Assembly: GCA_963575745.1 (NCBI GenBank) | Contig: CAUYUJ010018060.1 | Location: forward strand, 491,032 to 555,031 | Origin: Prorocentrum cordatum | Taxonomy: Eukaryota; Sar; Dinophyceae; Prorocentrales; Prorocentraceae | Direction of reading: 5' to 3' | Length of the DNA stretch: 64,000 nt | Shown: in pieces, positions 32,263 through 42,904 of the stretch | Layout: each line of letters begins with the position of its first letter | How positions within the stretch are numbered: position 1 is the stretch's first letter | Notes under the pieces: model-generated | What the model saw: the letters and a program-made list of their open reading frames with translations, nothing else | Database searches by the model: none | Told to the model about the DNA's origin: nothing | Position numbers and translations under genes: made by a program

Positions 32263-32554
32263 CAAAATATGGATTGGAATCACTAAACCAGGTCTGCCGT
32301 AGCTGGTGTTTTTCGGGTGACGGCAGTTCCGGTTAGTGGAATGGGGCGGGGGGGGCGTTCCCCAGTACACATCACTAAACCAGGTCCCACTACACCCAGT
32401 TCTGCCAACTCCTCGCTCGCCGCCGAGCCGAGAGGCGGTGCCCGTGCAGCAGGCGCGGCCGGGCAGGGCACCCAGCAGGGCACCCCACCGCACGCCCGGC
32501 CCCCACCCGCGCGGGGCGGCCGCGAGGCGAGGGCCACGGGCGGCCACCGCGGGG

Positions 32555-32750
32555 GGAGGAGTGCGAGGAGGAGGAGGAGGAGGAGGAGGAGGAGGAGGAG
32601 GAGGAGGAGGAGGAGGAGGAGGAGGAGGAGGAGGAGGAGGAGGATGGAGGAGGAGGAGGAGGAGGAGGATAGGAGGAGGAGGAGGAGGAGAAGGAGGAGG
32701 AGGAGGAGGAGCAGGAGGATGAGGAGGAGGAGCATGAGGAGGAGTCCAAG
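32555..32750. repeat. (GGA)n microsatellite
   Basis: Long GAG/GGA run with rare ATG interruptions. Poly-Leu/Ser/Pro on minus. Confidence 0.9.
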
Positions 32751-32909
32751 AGCACCCTGAGACGGCCCCGAATGCCCCAAGGCTGCCCACGATGCCCTCC
32801 AGGCAGACCAAGAGGCTCCACCAGGCCCGCCCGGAAAGGACCGCGTCGGCGTGCGAGTTCGTGTGGCACCCGCTTCGTTTTGAGCCACCAGCCTGGCACC
32901 AGGGCAGGG

Positions 32910-33110
32910 CGCAGTTCGATTCTTCCAATTCGATTCGGCTCGATTTCGGTGGATTTCGAGTCCGGTTCGGTTCGACTTCGGATTCCCATTTGGGCTCGGG
33001 TTTCTCATTGGAGGCCTATTAGCCTTCCGATTTCTGCCGATTCGACTTGTTCCGACTCGGTTGCCGATTTCGCCGATCTGATTCATTTCGATCGCCCATC
33101 CGACTTCTGG
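32910..33110. repeat. Degenerate TTCGATTCGG repeat, block 1
   Basis: GATTCG, TTCGGTTCGA and CGATTTCG words throughout. Similar blocks at 37015-37200 and, more diverged, 43945-44020. Confidence 0.6.
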
Positions 33111-33595
33111 GCTCTCCTGCCAGGCGAGGCCCCGACACACCCACCCGATCACCTAAGACGAGAAGTCAGCTGCCCCTAAGTGCAATCACCGTTACTCGGA
33201 ACTGGTCTCTGGACTTGTTTCGTTATCCCTCGATGTGCCTCCACATGGTCGCTCGTCAAGCGGGCAGCGTAACATACCAAAGATTTCTGGGAACGTCGAG
33301 GGGTCAGAGTCATTCTACTGGCCTGTTCACGCGTCCAGGTGGAACTCTCGTTTGTCGAGAGCATGGGCATGAGAAAGTTGGTGCCGTTCGCCGCCATCGC
33401 AGGCGCCGCTTTCTGGCATTCCCTCTCCCTCTGGCGGTGCAGGGGCAGGAAGTGGCGCCCCTGTCTCAGGCCTTCTCTTGAGCAGCATCGGTTCTCTCGC
33501 TGGGTGGAACATATTCCACCCTTGAGCCAAACGAACGCGTGCGGTGATGCTTCTCCTTGTGCGCACGTGCGTTTGTAATTCTGAGTGTTTGTTTG

Positions 33596-33700
33596 TTAGT
33601 TTGTGTGTGTTTGTAGCGTGTGTGTGCGTGTGTGTGTGTGTGTGAATGTGTGTGTGTGTGCGTGTTTGTGTGTGTGTGTGCGCGCGCGCTCGTGGATGTG
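33596..33700. repeat. (GT)n microsatellite
   Basis: TGTGTG runs with C and A substitutions, turning to GCGCGCGC at 33681. Confidence 0.85.
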
Positions 33701-33939
33701 CGTGCGTTAGGGACGTACTCCCCTTCTGTCGTGCGCTCGCACTTGTTGCCGAACGCACGTCGAATATGCGCCAGGCTTTGGAGGCGGATCCAGCCGTGGC
33801 AACGACGGGGCTTCTGGAGGTTCACACAGGGCGAAGAGCGTCAAACCCTGAGTACTCCTCCTTCTTCCTCCCGCCTCCTCCGCCTTCCCTCTCCTCCTCC
33901 TTCTCCATCAGGCCATGGGCCTCTCCCCTTCTTCAATCC

Positions 33940-35932
33940 TAGCCTTGAGGCGTCAGGCGTCGCACTCGGTTGCCAGTAAAAGTCCAGGTCGTTGTCTTAC
34001 CACGGTGCTCTCGTTATTATATGCTGAACGCGAGCCCTTCATTGCTTTGAGGGCTCAGGTTTTATACACGTGGTTTGACATGTGGAACCGCTTTCCTGAG
34101 ATGCACGCCCGTATCACCCGCTCGTGGCATCACATTCGGGGCCGACTTGACATCATGGCCTCGAAACGCTGGCGTCGGGTGCGGGGCCCGATTGGTGCTG
34201 TCGTCGCCACGTTACTTGACGTTGGTTGGAAGCCTGTGTCCCCCGTCGAGTGGCACAGACCTGTGGGCGACCAATGTGAGGTTTGGCAGGTTCCAGATCG
34301 GGACGACATTGAGCGTCTCGAGGGCGACTTCGATGTCGCTGAGTTGGTTGACGATTTCAAGGAAGATTTGAATGCTGTGTTGTGGGCTCAGGCCTCGCCC
34401 CACCCCCACGGCGACGACCTGGCCGAGGGGGCTGACCTCCAACCCTTGCGCCAGGAGTTTAGGTGTCTCGAGCAGCGGGATCAGTATGAGCAGGTTGGTC
34501 TACTCACGACTGTTGTGTCGGGGGGCCAGTGGACCCATGTCCGTCAACATGAGGCGGGGTACGCGGTTTCCTCTACCTGCCCCCGCTGTGGTTTGGCTCC
34601 CGAAACTCTTTTTCACCGTGTGTGGGAATGTCCCAAGAATTGCAATCATGAGGCCTTTGGGTGTTCGGACGGCCTTAGTCATCAGGCCCGTGTAGGCCAT
34701 GAGGCTAACCCAGCCCTGTGGCTCCGTCGCCTCCCTCCCAGGTCTTTAAGTTGTCCTGCGTTCAAGGACGGGGGGGCGGATGTGTCGTGGGAGGTGGGGT
34801 CGTCGCCGTCGATGGTCGAAGGATCCTCTGTCGCCGCGGCCAGGTCCCCTGCGGGGCTCCTGCAGGTCTTTGGAGACGGCTCTGGAGGAGCCTTCCGTTC
34901 CGACCCACGCCGCCGACGTGTCGGCGCAGTTGCTGTCCTGGTGGCTTGGGAGGGCGCCAAGTGGTCCCGATTAAATGGTTGGGCCTCCTGGCCGCCGTCA
35001 GACGGTCCCCACAGCGGAGCTGTTGGCCTTTTGAGTTGGCGCTCCGCAGTGTCCCTGGGGAGTTTGAGTATGTCACCGACAACCAGCCCGTCTTAGAGGA
35101 GTGGCGGCGGCGCCGTTTCTGTCACAGTAGTGGTGTGAATTCGGATTTGTGGTTTCGTATCCGCTTGGCCCTCGAGGGCCGCGAGACCGGAATTTCTGTT
35201 TTGTGGATCCCCTCCCACCTGGATCCCACGGACCCCTCCTTGTCGGAGGACCAGGTTCTTCTCGCGGCGGGTAATGAGGTTGCTGACGAGTTGGCGGGCC
35301 AGGCTGCTCAGGAGTCTTGGGACCTTGCTACTCGTGGTCAGCGCGTTCCCGACACTGATCGATGGGACGCCACTTGTTTTCTCATCCGCCAACGGGCCGC
35401 CCAAGCGCTGGCGGAATCCATCCGCGTGGCCCCTTGGACCGCGGACAGGCCCAAGCTGGGCCGTTCCACTGTCACGAAACTCCAGGCTGCCCTCAGAGGC
35501 AGCTCGCACTGTCTAATTAAAACGGGCGTGAAGTGGATTTGCTCACTCTGCTCGTCTATCTTTCCCTCGGCGAGCGTTTTCGAGGCTTGTGCCCAACCCT
35601 GCCCTGCCGTGGACGACGGCGTGCCTGAGCAGGAGTTCGGCCATGGGATATCTCGGGTGAGGCGGGCGGTGACGGTGGGGGGGGCTTCCTTGCATTCCAG
35701 TCACTGTTTGCATTTCTGGCCCGAGCATTCGTTGTATTTTGCTTTCGGTGTGGCCGATCGGCCGCAGTTGACCCGAGGCAACTTGTCAGCGAATGTTCCC
35801 AGTGCTTTAAGAAAGGGCACGAGAATCTCTTTCGAATTCGCCGAGGGTTATTCCCAGGCCACAAGGGCCCCTCGGCCCCAGTTTTGGAGGCCGACGTCAG
35901 TCGGGTCCGACGCGCTGAGGGGCGTCGGTTGA
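33940..35932 (+). pseudogene. LINE B, 3' part: RT C-terminus, zinc knuckle, RNase H
   Basis: Plus-strand non-LTR retrotransposon remnant. The first frame (from about 33940) gives VLSLLYAEREPFIALRAQVL, WKPVSPVEW and an acidic stretch, then the knuckle CPRCG...LFHRVWEC (34578-34631, C-x2-C-x8-H-x4-C, the same spacing as LINE A). RNase H starts with Asp in FGDGSGG (34875-34877). Near 34970-35035 the reading changes frame twice: the Glu motif TAELLAF is in the third frame. The second frame then carries VTDNQP (Asp 35078-35080), LWIPSHLDP and GNEVADELAG (Asp 35285-35287), with a ~200-residue tail to the stop at 35932. Catalytic residues persist but the frame is broken. RT palm motifs are not in the window. 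Confidence 0.85.
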
Positions 35933-37010
35933 TTCCTGGCACTCGCTAGTCCCGCCTGCCACTGCGACTGTGGCGATCATGACACTCATGAAACTCATCT
36001 TCCTGAGGCCGAGCACTTCATTCAGCCCAGTGCCTTCGCAGGTGTGGGCGCGGAGCAAAGCTGCCTTCTGAGGGCCACCCCAGGTGACACCCTGTCCAGC
36101 GACTGTTGATGAGACGTCGACGGTCGACGTCCCGCGCTGCCCTTGCAGTCGTTCTGGTCTGCTCCGGCTAACCCTCCCCCCCTTGCCCCCCTTACCCCTC
36201 CCTTTTCGTCGGAGGCCCCCAAACGGTGTGGTGACCACACCGCGTGGTGAGTCAAAGGGGATTCGGGGTCACAGACAACACGGTTTGGGGACTCGGGTCG
36301 TTTTCCGAGGACGTCGGGCGACTAAGGCCTCCGAGGTCCCAAGACCGTGTGACGACGGACCGCGCGGTGCGGTCTTTTGTAATTCCGAGATCACCGCTAG
36401 GTCCGTCACCAATCGGTTTTGGGACCCGCGACTTCAAGCGGGGCCAGGCCCAGGATAAATCATTCCAGAGCGTTCCCGAAGGCTTTCAGAGCGGTCCGAA
36501 GCGCTCTGGAACGGTCGCGGCGCCCGATACACTATGAAGAAGCGCCGGGCCTCAGATATCCCCGATTTACCCGATGTTGTCCTGGTCCTAGCCTCGTCTT
36601 GCGGCCCTTCCCCCCCTCCCCGTTCCCCGTCGCTCGCTGGCGGCCGATGGCTTGCGCCGAAGCAGGGCCCCGTCAACGGGGACTTGTGATAAGCCAGGGC
36701 GCTGGCGCGCCCGAGAGATCCGCACCCGTGGATCGAAGTATTGTCCACCAGTTGACGACAACAAAGAATGTGTTTGTGCCGCGTTGTGGTTTGCGATCTG
36801 CGTCGGTGGGGGCTCCTGGGGGCTCCACGATGCCCTCGGTCGCCTCCCAGGGTGCGGGTTGCAAGCCGCACCCTCTGCAGACCACGCCCCTCGGCGCCGC
36901 CGAATCCGTCGCTCTCTCCGGGCGGAAGCTGACAGGTCCCGGCCCGCCGCGCCATAGCTTCGGGGGCCCTGGCAGGACCGCCTGCGAAGGCCGCCTGCGA
37001 GATACTCGTA
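35933..37010. other. No gene recognised downstream of LINE B
   Basis: 35940-36110 could be LINE 3' sequence. 36230-36430 is rich in GGG.TTCGGGGTC words. The long frame 36419-37042 (+) lacks motifs. Confidence 0.35.
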
Positions 37011-37014
37011 CGAT

Positions 37015-37200
37015 CCGATGCAGTTCGATTCGCCGCGTGTGAGGCCGCGATGCCGATTCGATTCGATTCGGTTCGATTCGTCGGTATTGTGTGGGGTCAG
37101 CCAGAGCCGGGCGCGGCGATTTCATTTCGATTCGATTCGGGACGATCCGCTGGCGATCCGACCCGTTCGTCCGACCCGTAGTACGCTTTCGCGACTCGAT
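37015..37200. repeat. Degenerate TTCGATTCGG repeat, block 2
   Basis: TTCGATTCGATTCGGTTCGA (37057-37076) and further GATTCG words. Minus-strand frames read (NRIES)n. Confidence 0.6.
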
Positions 37201-37425
37201 CCAGCTCAGGCGTGCCTGGCCGAAGCCCGCGGCGCCTGCCCTCGGTCTGCACCGGAGGGGGGCGCGCGGGAGGTCCAGGAGCGAAAGAAGGACGCACACG
37301 CACATGAATCGCGCTGGTCTTGAGCGCACGCACTGCGTACATGGTCGTATCACGCGGATCGAGGGGCCGTCTTCGTGTACCTAGCCGTGCTCCTGTACAG
37401 AGCTGGGCGCGCACGTTCTTTTGTA

Positions 37426-37623
37426 GGGGAACAAAAAAGCAACATAAACATAAAAAACTTTGAGGTCCGCGCGGATTTCTCGGCTCGGCGCTGGGCCCCC
37501 CCGGCGGCGCCTCCGGCGCCGCCCTTGGCGCGCTCCGCGCGCCAGGGAGGGGGCCCCAGCGCCGATCCGAGAAGTCCGCGCGGACCTCCGAGTTTCTGTG
37601 TTTACGTCGCTCTTTGTTCCCCC
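37426..37623. repeat. ~200-bp hairpin with ~75-bp imperfect arms
   Basis: The left arm, 37426-37500 (GGGGAACAAA, ACATAAACA, GAGGTCCGCGCGGATTTCTC, GGCGCTGGGCCCCC), is the inverse of 37548-37623. The arms agree closely near the loop and drift outward. The loop (37501-37547) is itself made of GGCGCC-type palindromes (GCGGCGCCTCCGGCGCCGCC). Such a structure could be a MITE or a precursor-hairpin-like RNA. Confidence 0.75.
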
Positions 37624-37648
37624 ATTTTTCTGTGGGCTCCCTTAATCT

Positions 37649-37777
37649 TGGCATCGCTCGGACGTGTGCATTTTTCCTTCGGCGAGGACCATCGAGGAGC
37701 ATCCTTGATGATTTGGCGAAAACACCACGCACGAAACCAAACAAAAACACAGGGAATGGACGTCCGAGCGATGGCCG
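37649..37777. mobile_element. MITE with CCATCGCTCGGACGT ends, copy 1
   Basis: The left end GCATCGCTCGGACGT and right end ACGTCCGAGCGATGGC are inverted. The interior shares GTGTGC.TTTTTC.TC.CGGC, GAGGAC.ATCGAGGAGCATCC and ACGCAC with 53996-54128. Confidence 0.75.
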
Positions 37778-37935
37778 GTCCTAGGGCGGGGCCCGCTCGG
37801 GCCGCGCGGCGCCCCCCCCCGCGGCAGCACCACCTGGCGGCGTGCCCTCGGCGCCCTCCCCCGCGGGCCTCCGCCGCAGGCCCGGCGGCGCCGCCCCGCC
37901 CGTCGCCGGCCTCGGGCGCGCGGCCGCTGCATGTC

Positions 37936-38133
37936 TCGGGCCGGGCGAAAGGGGGGGATTGGGAAAGGGGGGGTTACGAAATTTGCTGCATGCAGCTGGT
38001 TTCGGCCTCACCGAGGGGCCCATTCCTCGATACATTGGCGCCTCCCGGCGCCGGGAGGCGCCGGGAAAATCAGCTACGCTAGCTGATTCTCAAACCCCCC
38101 CTTTGCTATCCCCCCCTTTCGCCCGACCCGAAT
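37936..38133. mobile_element. Inverted-repeat element with GGGCGAAAGGGGGG arms
   Basis: CGGGCCGGGCGAAAGGGGGG at 37936 and its inverse ending CCCCCCTTTCGCCCGACCCG near 38133 bound the element. A second pair, AAGGGGGGGTT and AACCCCCCCTT, lies just inside. Internal hairpins: CGCCTCCCGGCGCCGGGAGG and ATCAGCTACGCTAGCTGAT. Confidence 0.7.
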
Positions 38134-38389
38134 GTCGGGGGGGGGGGGAGAAGACACACAGGCGCAGAGTTTGATCGTCGATCCCCAGGGAGCAGAGGCG
38201 AGCATGTGGGGCGGGGGGGGGGGGCGACGAAGAGCCCCCCAAATGCGGAAACATAAGGGGGGAGTCCTGGGAGTTGTGTGTGTGTCCCTGGGCCCCTCCA
38301 GCCTGCCCCACGGCCCCGCGGCCTCGCTCGCCAGGGAGGGGCCCTCGGCGCGCAGCGGCGCTCGGGGGGACGGCGGGCGGGGGGCCCCC

Positions 38390-38505
38390 GAGATCCTGGG
38401 CGTCGAGGGTGTATCGGGCGGGGCAAGCGGTCTCGAGCCCGGGAGCCCTCACAGATCGAGCCGGCTCGAAAAATGACACAGGAAGACAGGGTCTGGGGGC
38501 GTTTC
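38390..38505 (+). mobile_element. CTGAGATC-ended MITE, degenerate copy 3
   Basis: GAGATCCTGGGCG, then CACAGATCGAGCCGGCTCGA and AAAAATGACACAGGAAGACA match the family. The right end is missing. Confidence 0.55.
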
Positions 38506-38624
38506 CCCGCTTGGGGGGGGCTCCCATGGGGCCCTCCAGGGGCTCCCGGGAGTGCCGAGGAAACGGCTCAGGACGATGAGCTGGTCCATGGGAGGGATGG
38601 CCCCTGGGGTCCAGGGCCCGTTTC

Positions 38625-38798
38625 CCACCTCGGAGGCGTCGCAACTTCGTTCGAGCCGGGCGTCTTCGAACAGTTTCGGGCCCCATGACCCTCGCAGGTC
38701 GATGCGGCTCGAAAAGTGACGCAGAAAGATAGGGTACAGGGCTCTGGTCCTGATTTTTTGCGATGTTGCCATGTTTCGCCACGTCGGATCTCAGGGTC
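38625..38798 (+). mobile_element. CTGAGATC-ended MITE, copy 4
   Basis: GTTCGAGCCGGGCGTCTTCG, GGTCGATGCGGCTCGAAAAG, TGACGCAGAAAGATAGGGT, CTGATTTTTTGCGATGTTGC and the end CCACGTCGGATCTCAGGGTC. The left tip is diverged. It lies 120 bp from copy 3. Confidence 0.75.
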
Positions 38799-38955
38799 AG
38801 GATCCGTTTTCTTCATGCCAGCTCACCCTCGGCAGCCTGCCTGCCCTCGCTCGTGGCACCGCCTGCTCGTCGATCTGTGCCTTCTCTTCTCTCGCGTATT
38901 CGAGTCCGCGTGGGTCTAGTGTCATGCAGTGGCTAAGCGTCTTGACGTGCTTATA

Positions 38956-39119
38956 GGCCTACCAAACAATGTTCTAAGAACCGTTTGTGGTTTCCAGAAC
39001 ATGTTCTCAGAACATGTCTGGTTGGGAGTTTCTTGTTTTATCACATCGGGTTCATGTTCTAAGAGCATTGTTTTTGTTATTAGAACATTGTTGGGTTCTG
39101 AGAACATGTCGTGGTAGGC
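38956..39119. mobile_element. 164-bp AT-rich MITE with GGCCTACCA ends and GTTCT.AGAAC palindromes
   Basis: GGCCTACCA (38956) and TGGTAGGC (39112-39119) are inverted, flanked by TATA and ATAT. Inside are many GTTCT-N-AGAAC palindromes, including AGAACATGTTCT (38996-39007). Confidence 0.7.
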
Positions 39120-39757
39120 ATATGCTCAATGGTGGGTAGAGCGGCCGAGCTCGACCCGCGGCCGCGCAGGTCGCCCGAGCCTGCTCGTCAAAGCCAGGCC
39201 TCTCTCTCTCTCTCTTTCTGTTTTTCCCGCTTGCCCTCCCCTTCGTGTTCCTTCCCTGGGCGCGCTCGAGCGTTTTGGTCTCGTTGGCGAACGAGGCATC
39301 CGTATCCACGGCCTCGCGGGCCGGGCCCCCGGGCCGCGACCCTGCGGATACGAACGTTTTTCGCGGATGGCCCGATCGGACTGTAGCCGTGCGGCCGCGT
39401 GTCTGCGGGACCGCGCTTCAGAATCCAGACCGCGATGGCGTGGATGTGGATGTGTTCGCCGTTTCTTGGATGGGCTGCCATACCCCCAGCGACCCGCAGG
39501 CGAGAACAACCCCATCCCGGGGAAGTGGCAGCCCCCGCTCTTCGCGGCCGCGGCTCCCCCGGAGGCCGCCCTCCTCGTCCCAGTGGGGGGCGGTTGCGCG
39601 CAGGGAGGGCGCTGAGGCACTGAGGCCCTCCCATCCCTCCTCCCGTCTCTATCCCTCCCTCCCGCCCTCCCGCCCTCTTCCTCCTCTCCCTCTCAGTCTC
39701 CCTCGCCCCCTCCGCCTGCGCCTCCGCCTCCTGCGTCTGCCCAGTCCTCGCCCTCTC

Positions 39758-39790
<33 letters not shown>

Positions 39791-40160
39791 ACCGAGGGGG
39801 TGGAGCACCGAGACTCCTCATCATCAGCATCATCACAGTGGCCCCGTGGAGAGATCTGAACCTTGCTGCTGCCGACGCTTGAGCGACGCCGCTGCCGCTG
39901 CCGAAGCTCGCTGTCGCCGCATCGTGGTGGGATCATCCTCATCATCATGAACATTTGGATGTTTCTTCAATCTACACGGGGCGTTCTTTATAATATAAGA
40001 AACCGGTATTGATCTGGCGTGCTGCATGTTGTTTTGCGTTTTGAGGTCCCGACAAAAAAGTTCCAAACGCTCTAAAGAAAGGATTTTGATTTCCGTTTTG
40101 AGCCCAAGTTTGTTGTTTGAAGCGTCTTTGGCTCAATGACCTCGTTGTTTAGAACTGTCG
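39120..40160. other. No gene recognised; CT-rich and CCT tracts
   Basis: Pyrimidine tract 39640-39790 with a (CCT)n core at 39758-39790. AT-richer from 39960 to 40160. No motif in the open frames. Confidence 0.4.
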
Positions 40161-40164
40161 TCTA

Positions 40165-40420
40165 CCACTTTCTGAGTTCCTTCTCCTTGCGTCCCGTCCA
40201 CCCAGCATTTCCAGAATAATCATGTTGCTTTTCTCTGGTCGTCGCTGCCGGCTGGTCGCAGGGCCTCCGGACCTGTGCCGCGACGATGTTCGACTGGTGT
40301 TGGGGCGTTGTTGTTTTTTTAGCTGTGCCCGCGGAGCGGGAGGAACGGGAGGCGGCAGGAACGGGAGAACGGGAGCGAAGGAAGGCAGTGAAGACAGGAA
40401 GCAGCCTTCGACACAGAAGC
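40165..40420 (+). repeat. Dispersed ~290-bp repeat, copy 2 (partner at 19585-19880)
   Basis: Carries TGGCTGGTCGCAGGGCCTCC, GACTGGTGTTGGGG and GCGGAGCGGGAGGAACGGGA in the same order as copy 1. Confidence 0.7.
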
Positions 40421-41482
40421 CCAAAAACGCTTAGAAAGAGAGATCCACACAGCGACGGGTCCGAACACGATCAGGAAAATAGTGAAACACATTGAAGCGA
40501 TGTTGCATTGTTGTTTGCGTTCTGGGCGCGTCAAGAGCCCAAAGTGCAAGACGGTACAAGCAATGCCCACGGCGTGTTTGGTGTTGTTCTATGTGGTGGT
40601 AAACAAGCCAAGGTCAAGACCACCAACATCATCAGCCTCCTCATCAACATAACCATCACATCATTATCGATATCGTCGTCGTTGTCGTCATCATCATTCG
40701 CATCATGGCACTCCCTCTCTATCTTGCCCCCTCCATCTCCAGCGCCGAGGCTCCGAGGGGAAGGAGCATCGATGCAGCAAGGGATTCCCTCCGACGGTCT
40801 CATAGTCGTCGTCCTCCTCATCATCATTCTCCCCCTCCCGTTTTCTCTCCATCCCCATCTCCATCCTCCTCTTCCTTATGATCCCCTCGTCAGTCCCAGG
40901 GCTTGAGTGGCAATACTTATTGCTCGACCTGAGTAGGGTTCGACTGCGGAGCCGTCGCGAGACAAGAACACTTCACACAAGTTTGCTCTCTACCGCAGAA
41001 TGGGTGCCGGGGACGAGATCGAGAGCTCCGAGACCCGCTCCGTGAAAGAAGGCGTTGCCTCCACTGAGAGGCTTCAGGGAGTGGTTTCAGGTGGTATCTC
41101 GGGGGTCGCTGGGCCGAACAGGAGTTTTTGCCCCGCTGTTTTTGTTGTCTCCCCCTCGCTTCCGTCTTCTCGGAGAGACTATCGGCACGTCGCGTGCACT
41201 GTGGACCTCGTGCCCTTCTTTGCACTGCTCGCCTGGTTTGGTCTCTTTGGCCTAGTCGGTTTTCGGTCTGTTTGAGAAGCGTGTATTTGGACTCTGGCGA
41301 TCTGACAGCCGCCATGCGCTCCGCCTCACTCTGCGGTTGTGGCGCAGCCTTGCTGTGGTGGTGTGCAGTGCTCGAGGCTAGAGTATGCGTACTCGCTCGT
41401 CTTGTTGACAAGCGAGAATGTCTCTGCGTCCGCTTTAGCGCTGTACCTTCACCATCGTTGGATGAACAGAGGCAGTGTCTGT
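40421..41482. other. No gene recognised
   Basis: Short CATCAT triplets at 40620-40720. Open frames lack motifs. Confidence 0.4.
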
Positions 41483-42148
41483 TCATTGACCCGTGTCTGC
41501 TGCATTCAGCAGTGACAGTATGCATCGGTCCATCGTGGCCCATCGTGGGCCCCCATCGCGTGGCCCCACCATCGTGGACTGTATAAAGCTATTCAGTGCA
41601 TCCTGCCGCGCGGATGTCGTTTCGCCAACATGTGTTTGTCCATGGTGGTGGCACCTGTGCCGCTGGGTGCCCTCGTGGCGTCCCAGGAAAACAGGCGGGT
41701 TGGCAGCCCGATCGTCACCACAGCTCGACGGGGCTGTGGGAGAGACTCTTGCCCTGTGGTTGGCCAGCCACAGTAGGTGCGGGCCCGCCGTACCACCCCT
41801 GAGAGGCCCGATGGGGTTACTCGAAGGGGTCCTCCGACGTGGGGGGCGCGGGAACTTTTGTCCCTGGGCAGCGGGGCCTCCGCTGCTTGAGGCCGGCGGC
41901 CAAGTGGGGGTGGTGCCGGTGGCCGTGTCTCGGGGTGGCATCTCGAGGCACCTCGCAACGGCGGCGCGGATAACGCCTGGGGCGGGTCCGTGCCGCCGTT
42001 CGTGTTGCGAGGTCCGACTGCATGTGAATTCATGCAGGCACCTTGGGCACCTCCCTTCGGGTTGTGTCGCCCAGGTGTTTTGTCCGGGCAAAAAAAATGT
42101 TTGTCCATGGTGGTGTTTCACTCTCTCGGCTTTATTCCATTCACACAA
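41483..42148 (-). CDS. ORF with one C2H2-like zinc finger
   Basis: A 221-codon minus-strand frame. Near its N-terminus (residues 34-53, bases 42049-41990) it reads C-x2-C-x11-H-x3-H (CPRCLHEFTCSRTSQHERRH), one residue shorter than the classic spacing. The remainder is Pro/Arg-rich without motif. Single N-terminal C2H2 fingers are common in ORFs of non-LTR elements as well as in ordinary genes. No RT follows. The 17-nt word GTTTGTCCATGGTGGTG occurs near both ends of the frame (41633 and 42099) as a direct repeat, hinting at a mobile or duplicated segment. Confidence 0.3.
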   Translation of the reverse strand: MCEWNKAERVKHHHGQTFFLPGQNTWATQPEGRCPRCLHEFTCSRTSQHERRHGPAPGVIRAAVARCLEMPPRDTATGTTPTWPPASSSGGPAAQGQKFPRPPRRRTPSSNPIGPLRGGTAGPHLLWLANHRARVSPTAPSSCGDDRAANPPVFLGRHEGTQRHRCHHHGQTHVGETTSARQDALNSFIQSTMVGPRDGGPRWATMDRCILSLLNAADTGQ

Positions 42149-42385
42149 CGATGACGAGCAGGAGCAATCGTGTAGTAGGTATCTTTCTGCTCACGCCCTG
42201 TCCTTCAGAAGATCACCCATTTGACCTTCTTCAGAGCGCTTTCAAATCACGATTTCGAGGCTGACCAAGCCACGGCGGCGAGATTTCCCCCGCACTGCCA
42301 GGATGGCCCACCCCCAGCCAGGAGGCCAGAAACTGAATTGACATAAAATCCTCAGCCCTCCTCCCTCCGCTTCTTCCTCTCCTCA

Positions 42386-42560
42386 ATGCCTCCCGACCCC
42401 GTCCCTCCCGCTCTCTCTCCCCCTGGACCTGCCTCTGCGGTGGCAGGCCACCGTCCTGGTCTCCTCCCCCTCCTTCGCCTCCGCCAACCCCCCCCGTCCT
42501 CCGACAACGAGGACGAAGACAGCGGCGGCGACGACGCCAGCCCATCGACGGTGGAAACGC

Positions 42561-42602
<42 letters not shown>

Positions 42603-42622
42603 CGGCGACGACGGCGACCGCC

Positions 42623-42698
<76 letters not shown>

Positions 42699-42835
42699 CG
42701 ACCGCCGCGGCGACGACGACGGCGGCGACACCAGCGACGACGACGACGACGCGCGGCGGGCGCGTGGAGGCCGCCGTCGCCGCTGGGCCCGCGGAGGCCA
42801 CCGCGCGCGAACGCAGTAGGTCGCCGAGGAAGTGA
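42386..42835 (+). CDS. Candidate coding exon: acidic stretch, poly-Thr, SRSPRK end
   Basis: 150 codons: Pro-rich start, then SSDNEDEDSGGDDASPSTVE, then a (GAC)n-derived poly-Thr run of about 75 residues with Ala, then RGGRVEAAVAAG and the stop after ARERSRSPRK. An SR-type C-terminus is seen in many dinoflagellate proteins. The frame stays open through the repeat and stops right after SPRK, which supports a real 3' end. The repeat length is likely variable. A downstream CCT tract begins at 42905. Confidence 0.35.
42560..42755. repeat. (GAC)n microsatellite
   Basis: Nearly pure GAC/CGA triplets with GGCGAC interruptions. It lies inside the candidate exon above. Confidence 0.9.
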
Positions 42836-42904
42836 GGTCTGCCGCGGCCGGCGCCGGCGCCGTCGTCGCCGGCGCAGACGCTGTCGCCCTCCTCCCTCCT
42901 GCGC

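Noticed and set aside
33515-33530. CTTGAGCCAAAC as an inverted spliced-leader relic
   Set aside because: Only 11 bases match and the 5' half is absent; too weak.
38996-39007. AGAACATGTTCT as a steroid-receptor-type response element
   Set aside because: Dinoflagellates lack such receptors; it is one of several palindromes inside a MITE.
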